Part shown: one piece after another, positions 6,553 through 10,197 of the stretch | How the letters are laid out: each line of letters starts with the position of its first letter | Numbering within the stretch: position 1 is the stretch's first letter | Assembly (NCBI GenBank): GCA_020438595.1 | Contig: JAGQUI010000067.1 | Span: 1 to 10,197 of the forward strand | Reading direction: 5' to 3' | Source of the DNA: Propionibacteriaceae bacterium | GTDB lineage: Bacteria; Actinomycetota; Actinomycetes; Propionibacteriales; Propionibacteriaceae | Length of the DNA stretch: 10,197 nucleotides | Notes under the pieces: model-generated | What the model was told of the DNA's origin: nothing | Seen by the model: only the letters and a program-made list of their open reading frames with translations | Database searches by the model: none | Program-made: the position numbers and the translations under genes

Positions 6553-6571
6553 GGGGAAGTGCGTATTCCCC
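6553..6571. promoter_or_regulatory. small inverted repeat in the MFS / oxidoreductase divergent region
   Basis: GGGGAA (6553-6558) and TTCCCC (6566-6571) are perfect complements around a 7-nt spacer. The right arm overlaps the place where a -35 element for the rightward gene would be expected. It may be an operator for the oxidoreductase gene or a chance GC-rich hairpin. Support is weak. Confidence 0.3.
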
Positions 6572-6589
6572 GCGCCCGGGCACCCCCTG

Positions 6590-6595
6590 CATGAT
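6590..6595 (+). promoter_or_regulatory. -10-like box of the COG2085 oxidoreductase gene
   Basis: CATGAT (4 of 6 to TATAAT) ends 7 nt before the ATG at 6603, the same arrangement seen before murT. It supports a leaderless start at 6603 rather than at the in-frame ATG 6591, which lies inside this box. The -35 region is not convincing. Confidence 0.4.
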
Positions 6596-6602
6596 CGGGG
6601 CC

Positions 6603-7262
6603 ATGCGCATCGCGGTACTCGGCACGGGAATGGTCGGACAGTCGCTGGCGGGGGGCCTCGCCCGGCTCCGGCACGAGGTGACGGTCGGCACCCGCGACCC
6701 GCAGGCGTCGCTGGCCCGGCTGGAAGCGGGTGGCTTCGGCGCGTGGGCGGCCCTGCACGCCGAGGTGCGGGTCGCGACGTTCGCGGACGCGGCCGCGGGC
6801 GCCGACCTGGTGGTGAACGCGCTGTCGGGGGACGTGTCGGTGGCCGGGGTGGGCGCGGCCTCGATCGCCGACGGCACGGTGCTGCTGGATGTGGCGAACC
6901 CGCTCGAGTTCGGCCCGGGCAGGGCGCCGAGCCTGTTCCTGTCCAACACCGATTCCCTCGGCGAGCTCCTGCAGCGGACGTTCCCGACCCTGCGGGTGGT
7001 GAAGAGCCTGAACACCATGACCGCCCCGCTGATGGTCGCACCCCACGACCTCGCGGACGGCGACTTCAGCACCTTCGTCTGCGGCGACGACGCCGAGGCG
7101 AAGACCCTGGTCACCGGCCTGCTGGCCAGCCTCGGGCACACCGACCTGATCGACCTCGGCGACATCACCGCGTCCCGCGGCGTCGAGGCGATGATGCTGG
7201 TCTGGCTACGCCTGATGGGCGTCCTCGGTAGCGCGAGGTTCACCTACAAGATCGTCCGCTGA
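6603..7262 (+). CDS. NAD(P)-binding oxidoreductase, COG2085 (F420-dependent NADP reductase-like)
   Basis: A 219-aa Rossmann-fold protein of the COG2085 group. MRIAVLGTGMVGQSLA carries the dinucleotide loop GTGMVG (7-12) right at the N-terminus, and VGTRDP (28-33) ends the second strand with Thr-Arg, a pattern that favours the NADP phosphate. DVANPLEF (about 97-104) and VVKSLNTM (about 132-139) are typical of F420-dependent NADP reductase relatives. The C-terminal helices (about 180-219) complete the domain. The start at 6603 is preferred to ATG 6591, which is within a -10-like box. Members range from true F420:NADPH oxidoreductases to proteins of unknown substrate, so F420 use is possible but not shown. 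It stands alone, divergent from the exporter and convergent to the maleylpyruvate isomerase homologue. Confidence 0.88.
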   Translation: MRIAVLGTGMVGQSLAGGLARLRHEVTVGTRDPQASLARLEAGGFGAWAALHAEVRVATFADAAAGADLVVNALSGDVSVAGVGAASIADGTVLLDVANPLEFGPGRAPSLFLSNTDSLGELLQRTFPTLRVVKSLNTMTAPLMVAPHDLADGDFSTFVCGDDAEAKTLVTGLLASLGHTDLIDLGDITASRGVEAMMLVWLRLMGVLGSARFTYKIVR

Positions 7263-7306
7263 GTACCGCTCGCTGCGAGAAGCGACCTCCACACCCAATC
7301 GCTCTT

Positions 7307-7387
7307 TGAGGAGCGAGCGCCAGCGAGCGTCACGAAGGGCCCCATCACCGGCCCTTCGTGACGCCGCTCGTTCCTCGCGGCTCCTCA
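7307..7387. terminator. long hairpin between convergent genes
   Basis: GTCACGAAGGGCC (7329-7341) and GGCCCTTCGTGAC (7350-7362) are perfect complements around an 8-nt loop. The outer ends TGAGGAGC (7307-7314) and GCTCCTCA (7380-7387) also pair perfectly, with an imperfect middle section rich in GAGCG/CGCTC. The structure lies 44 nt past the oxidoreductase stop and 40 nt past the stop of the leftward gene. No T-tract follows in either direction. It is probably a bidirectional terminator. Confidence 0.7.
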
Positions 7388-7412
7388 GGGACCAGTACGG
7401 GATGACCCGAAC

Positions 7413-7424
7413 ACCCGGCCGGGT
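7413..7424. repeat. 12-bp perfect palindrome beside a stop codon
   Basis: ACCCGGCCGGGT is self-complementary without a loop and lies 2 nt beyond the stop of the leftward gene. It may belong to the termination region or be chance in GC-rich DNA. Confidence 0.3.
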
Positions 7425-7426
7425 CC

Positions 7427-8041
7427 TCAGAGCACCGAGTAGCCCTCGGGCAGGGCGTCCCTGCCGGTGGCGGCGAGCAGCAGCGGGCCGGCCGCGCCCC
7501 GGGCGACGGCGAGGTCGCAGAGCAGCCGCAGGGTCACCGCGGCCGGCAGTTCGGGCGGCTCCACGGGCACGCCGAGCGCCGCAGCCAGGTCGGCGGTGTG
7601 CACGGTGAGCTCGAGAATGCGGGTGGGCAGGTAGTCGACCAGCCGCATCCCGCCGGCGATGGTGGTGGGCACCTCGTCGCCGGTCAACCCGTCCACCAGC
7701 GGGAGCACCCGGCCGGCGATCTTCGCCACCGCGCCCGCAGGGTCGGTGCCCAGCGCATGACCGGCGTCCCGGCCGCGCTGGGCGACCCCGGGGCCGGACG
7801 ACATGGCGTGGGTGGCCAGGTAGTAGGCCACCGGCGAGTCCACCATGACGGCCGCCGCGGGCTCCTTGAGGTACGCCTCGACGGTGAGCAGCGAGCGGCT
7901 GGTGTGGCCGACCAGCGCGCGGACGTCCCACTCCCCCAACCCCGGCTCGGCCCAGCGTCCGTTGACCTGCGCGATGGTGGCCTGGAACCAGGTCGTCGCC
8001 TCCCGGTAGGCCTGCCGGGACTCCTGCCACGCGTACACCAT
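7427..8041 (-). CDS. DinB-fold maleylpyruvate isomerase family protein
   Basis: A 204-aa member of the mycothiol-dependent maleylpyruvate isomerase / DinB-like four-helix family. The expected metal triad is present: His46 in VRALVGHTSRSL, and Glu144 and His148 in ILELTVHTADLAAALG. Glu144 and His148 match the numbering known for the Corynebacterium glutamicum enzyme. WDVRALVGH and YLPTRILELTVHTADL are typical family blocks. The ATG at 8041 is chosen because GGAGGAGG lies about 7 nt upstream; the open frame continues to 8146 but that part is low-complexity and lacks homology signatures. It follows lutC on the same strand after 61 bp and could share its transcript. True maleylpyruvate isomerase activity is doubtful, because no gentisate-pathway genes are nearby; many paralogues are uncharacterised mycothiol S-transferases. 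Confidence 0.88.
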   Translation of the reverse strand: MVYAWQESRQAYREATTWFQATIAQVNGRWAEPGLGEWDVRALVGHTSRSLLTVEAYLKEPAAAVMVDSPVAYYLATHAMSSGPGVAQRGRDAGHALGTDPAGAVAKIAGRVLPLVDGLTGDEVPTTIAGGMRLVDYLPTRILELTVHTADLAAALGVPVEPPELPAAVTLRLLCDLAVARGAAGPLLLAATGRDALPEGYSVL

Positions 8042-8102
8042 CGGGGCACCTCCTCCGCCACGGGGTGATCCTCGCAGGGTACTCCTGGGCACCGCGGACG
8101 GA

Positions 8103-8753
8103 TCAGTCCACCAGCACCACCAGCAGGGTGCGTGGTCCGTGCACACCCTCGACGCGGCTCAGCTCGATGTCGGACGTGGCGGACGGGCCGCTGATCCAGG
8201 TCAGCGGCGCACCCTCGGTGACGGCGTCGGCCAGCCGTGCGACGGCCTCGGGCACGTCGGAGACGACCTGGGCGGCCCGCACCACCACCAGGTGGGTGTC
8301 CGGCACCAGCGTGAGCGCCCGCCGGCCCTGGTCGGACGCGTGGTCGAGCACGATCGTCCCGGTCTCCGCGATGCCGACCGCGGCCGCGGTGACGACCCCG
8401 TCGATCGCGTCCAGTTCGGCCCGGGACAGCTGCGGCTCGTCGTCGTGGACGGCGATCCCCGCTGCCTCGATGGCCTGCCGCCAGGGTTGCTCCACCCCCG
8501 GCGGCAGGACCACCGAGCGCACCCCGGCCTCGCCGAGGAGCCCGGCGACCCGGCCTGCGAGACTCCCTTCGTCGCAGCGGGCCACCGTTGCCTTGTAGTC
8601 CTCGCACATCTCCACGAACCGGGCGAGCACGTCGGGCATCGCGGTCGGCTTCCCGTACTCCCAGTCGAGCGGGACGTCCGTCGCGGGGTCGGTGACGGAC
8701 ACGTCCACCAGGGCGGCACGGACCCGGCCCAGGATCTCCTCGCGCGCGCTCAC
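8103..8753 (-). CDS. lutC: lactate utilization protein LutC (LUD domain)
   Basis: A 216-aa LUD-domain (DUF162) protein, the LutC subunit of the LutABC complex that oxidises L-lactate to pyruvate in the cytoplasm. VGIAETGTIVL (126-136) and SGPSATSDIELSRVEGVHGP (188-207) are the strongest family blocks, and the C-terminal TLLVVLVD strand ends the domain. The GTG start at 8753 overlaps the lutB stop (GTGA), with GGAGG about 7 nt upstream. The frame stays open far into lutB, but that part is a shadow. Its fold is complete and of usual length. Translational coupling to lutB agrees with a shared complex. Confidence in the family is high; lactate as substrate rests on known LutABC systems. Confidence 0.94.
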   Translation of the reverse strand: MSAREEILGRVRAALVDVSVTDPATDVPLDWEYGKPTAMPDVLARFVEMCEDYKATVARCDEGSLAGRVAGLLGEAGVRSVVLPPGVEQPWRQAIEAAGIAVHDDEPQLSRAELDAIDGVVTAAAVGIAETGTIVLDHASDQGRRALTLVPDTHLVVVRAAQVVSDVPEAVARLADAVTEGAPLTWISGPSATSDIELSRVEGVHGPRTLLVVLVD

Positions 8754-10197
8754 TTCCGCTCCTCCCCGCGGTTCTTGCGCCACCACTCCCGGAACGACTC
8801 CGGCGGCGGCATCGGCAGGTCGCGGGCCCGCGTCCACGGGGACGCCGGCCAGGGCAGTGGCCCGAGGTGGCTGGTGTTCGGCAGCACCCGCGCGGCCAGC
8901 CCGGCCACCCGCTCGGCCAGTTCGAAGTGCTTGTGGTCGGCCAGCACCCAGCCCGCGGCGGCCATCGCGGTGGGTTCCAGCTTCGGCTTGCCGCGCTTGT
9001 GGTCGGCCACCTCCTTGCGCAGGTGCACCAGCATGTCCGGGATCGGGATCCGCACCGGGCAGACCTCGAAGCACGCCCCGCACAGGCTGGACGCGTAGGG
9101 CAGCGACTGGTCGATCTCGTGGCCCAGTCCGCGCAACTGCGGGTTCAGCACCGCCCCGATCGGGCCCGGGTAGACCGAGCCGTAGGCGTGCCCGCCGACC
9201 CGCTCGTAGACCGGGCAGATGTTCAGGCAGGCCGAGCACCGGATGCAGCGCAGCGCCGGGCGCCCCTGCGGGTCGGCGAGGGCGTTCGTGCGTCCATTGT
9301 CGACGAGGACGACGTGCACCTCCTGGGGGCCGTCGCCGGGCGTGACGCCGGTCCACATCGAGGTGTAGGGGTTCATCCGCTCGCCGGTGGACGAGCGCGG
9401 CAGCAGCCGCATGAACACCTCGAGGTCGGCGACGGTGGGCAGCACCTTCTCGATGCCCACCACCGAGATGAGGGTCTCGGGCAGGGTCAGGCACATCCGT
9501 CCGTTGCCCTCGGACTCGACGACCACCAGCGTGCCGGTCTCGGCGATCGCGAAGTTCGCCCCCGAGACGGCCACCTTCGCCCGCAGGAACTTCTCCCGCA
9601 GGTGCCGCCGGGCCGCGCCGGCGAGCTCGGCCGGATCGTCGCTGATGTCCTCGGGTGCCGGCGTGCCGTACTTCTTCATCTCGCGCAGGAAGATCTCCCG
9701 CACCTCGGCGCGGTTGCGGTGGATGGCCGGGACGAGGATGTGGCTCGGCCGGTCGTGCCCCAGCTGGACGATCAGCTCGGCGAGGTCGGTCTCCCAGGCC
9801 GCGATCCCGGCGTCCTCGAGGGCCTCGTTGAGTTCGATCTCCTGGGTGGCCATGGACTTCACCTTGACCACCTCGTCGACGCCCCTGGCCTGGACCAGGC
9901 CGACGACGATCCGGTTGGCCTCGGCGGCGTCCCGGGCCCAGTGGACGGTCGCACCGGCCCGGGTCAGGGACTCCTCCAGCTGCACGAGGTAGGTGTCGAG
10001 GTGGCGCAGGGTGCGGTTCTTGATCGCCTCGCCGGCGAGCCGCAACTCCTCCCACTCCGGCACCTCGGCGACCCGCGCCGCCCGCTTGGCCCGGATGGTG
10101 CCGGTGGCGTGGCGCAGGTTCTTGCGCAGCTGCTCGTTCGCGAGTTCGCTCTTCACGTTCTTCTGGAACTTCGGCATGCCCAGGTACGTCCCGGGCG
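8750..10197 (-). CDS. lutB: lactate utilization iron-sulfur protein LutB, 5' end probably off window
   Basis: LutB carries an N-terminal LUD domain and a C-terminal ferredoxin-like domain with iron-sulfur clusters, passing electrons during L-lactate oxidation. Numbering from the ATG at 10177: LRHATGTIR (21-29), KVAVSGANFAIAETGTLVVVES in two blocks (201-222), then C311-x2-C314-x2-C317-x3-C321 and C366-x2-C369-x3-C373, seven cluster cysteines. A C-terminal extension ends in FREWWRKNRGEERK. The reading frame continues upstream of 10177 to the window edge as PGTYLGMPKF. T(Y/F)LGMP is a conserved N-terminal motif of LutB relatives, and no ribosome site precedes the ATG, so the true start probably lies beyond the right edge. 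lutA is expected there. The stop overlaps lutC. Confidence 0.94.
   Translation of the reverse strand, partial: PGTYLGMPKFQKNVKSELANEQLRKNLRHATGTIRAKRAARVAEVPEWEELRLAGEAIKNRTLRHLDTYLVQLEESLTRAGATVHWARDAAEANRIVVGLVQARGVDEVVKVKSMATQEIELNEALEDAGIAAWETDLAELIVQLGHDRPSHILVPAIHRNRAEVREIFLREMKKYGTPAPEDISDDPAELAGAARRHLREKFLRAKVAVSGANFAIAETGTLVVVESEGNGRMCLTLPETLISVVGIEKVLPTVADLEVFMRLLPRSSTGERMNPYTSMWTGVTPGDGPQEVHVVLVDNGRTNALADPQGRPALRCIRCSACLNICPVYERVGGHAYGSVYPGPIGAVLNPQLRGLGHEIDQSLPYASSLCGACFEVCPVRIPIPDMLVHLRKEVADHKRGKPKLEPTAMAAAGWVLADHKHFELAERVAGLAARVLPNTSHLGPLPWPASPWTRARDLPMPPPESFREWWRKNRGEERK

Noticed and set aside
4964..7243. 759-codon open frame on the - strand spanning the TetR, MFS and oxidoreductase region
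   Set aside because: Its translation is Arg/Pro/Gly-rich low-complexity sequence and runs out of frame across the MFS and TetR genes, which have clear domains. It is a product of high GC content.
8042..8102. Promoter or terminator between lutC and the maleylpyruvate isomerase homologue
   Set aside because: No convincing -35/-10 pair or stem was found; only the ribosome site GGAGGAGG is clear.
8754..10055. Upstream extension of the lutC frame through lutB (650 codons in total)
   Set aside because: Only the last 216 codons have LUD homology; the rest is a frame-shifted shadow of lutB.

Overview
The window is about 10.2 kb of very GC-rich, gene-dense DNA from a high-GC actinomycete (Actinomycetota). 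This rests on the base composition, a MurT/GatD pair, a mycothiol-type maleylpyruvate isomerase homologue, a COG2085 (F420/NADP oxidoreductase-like) protein, and several genes that look leaderless, with a -10-like box 6-7 nt before the start codon. I could not fix the genus or order. No gap exceeds 300 bases, and I see no RNA gene, CRISPR array, transposase or phage gene.

Layout from left to right. (1) Positions 2-1281, + strand: the C-terminal part of a PhoA-type alkaline phosphatase, overlapping an SGNH/GDSL hydrolase. (2) 1282-1509: a convergent intergenic region filled by two inverted copies of a roughly 79-bp element with palindromic ends, the least ordinary sequence here. (3) 2326 down to 1510, - strand: an ArsR-type repressor and an AHSA1-like SRPBCC protein, with a clear palindromic operator inside their promoter. 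(4) 2427-4450, + strand: murT and gatD overlapping by 4 bp. Together they encode the enzyme that amidates D-glutamate in lipid II. (5) 4483-4542: a nested hairpin between convergent genes.

(6) 6513 down to 4554, - strand: an MFS drug exporter followed by an overlapping TetR regulator, with a 16-bp TetR-type palindrome just upstream of the exporter. (7) 6603-7262, + strand: a COG2085 NAD(P)-binding oxidoreductase, divergent from the exporter. (8) 7307-7387: a long hairpin between convergent genes. (9) 10197 down to 7427, - strand: lutB (5' end off the window), lutC (overlapping 4 bp), and then a DinB-fold maleylpyruvate-isomerase-family protein. LutB and LutC are the iron-sulfur and LUD subunits of the L-lactate oxidation complex; lutA would be expected beyond the right edge.

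Most of this is ordinary, well-understood chromosomal content made of small independent operons. I did not find a new multi-gene system. The items most worth a second look are the paired repeat elements at 1288-1505, the self-regulation sites of the ArsR and TetR operons, and the elaborate hairpins at convergent gene junctions.
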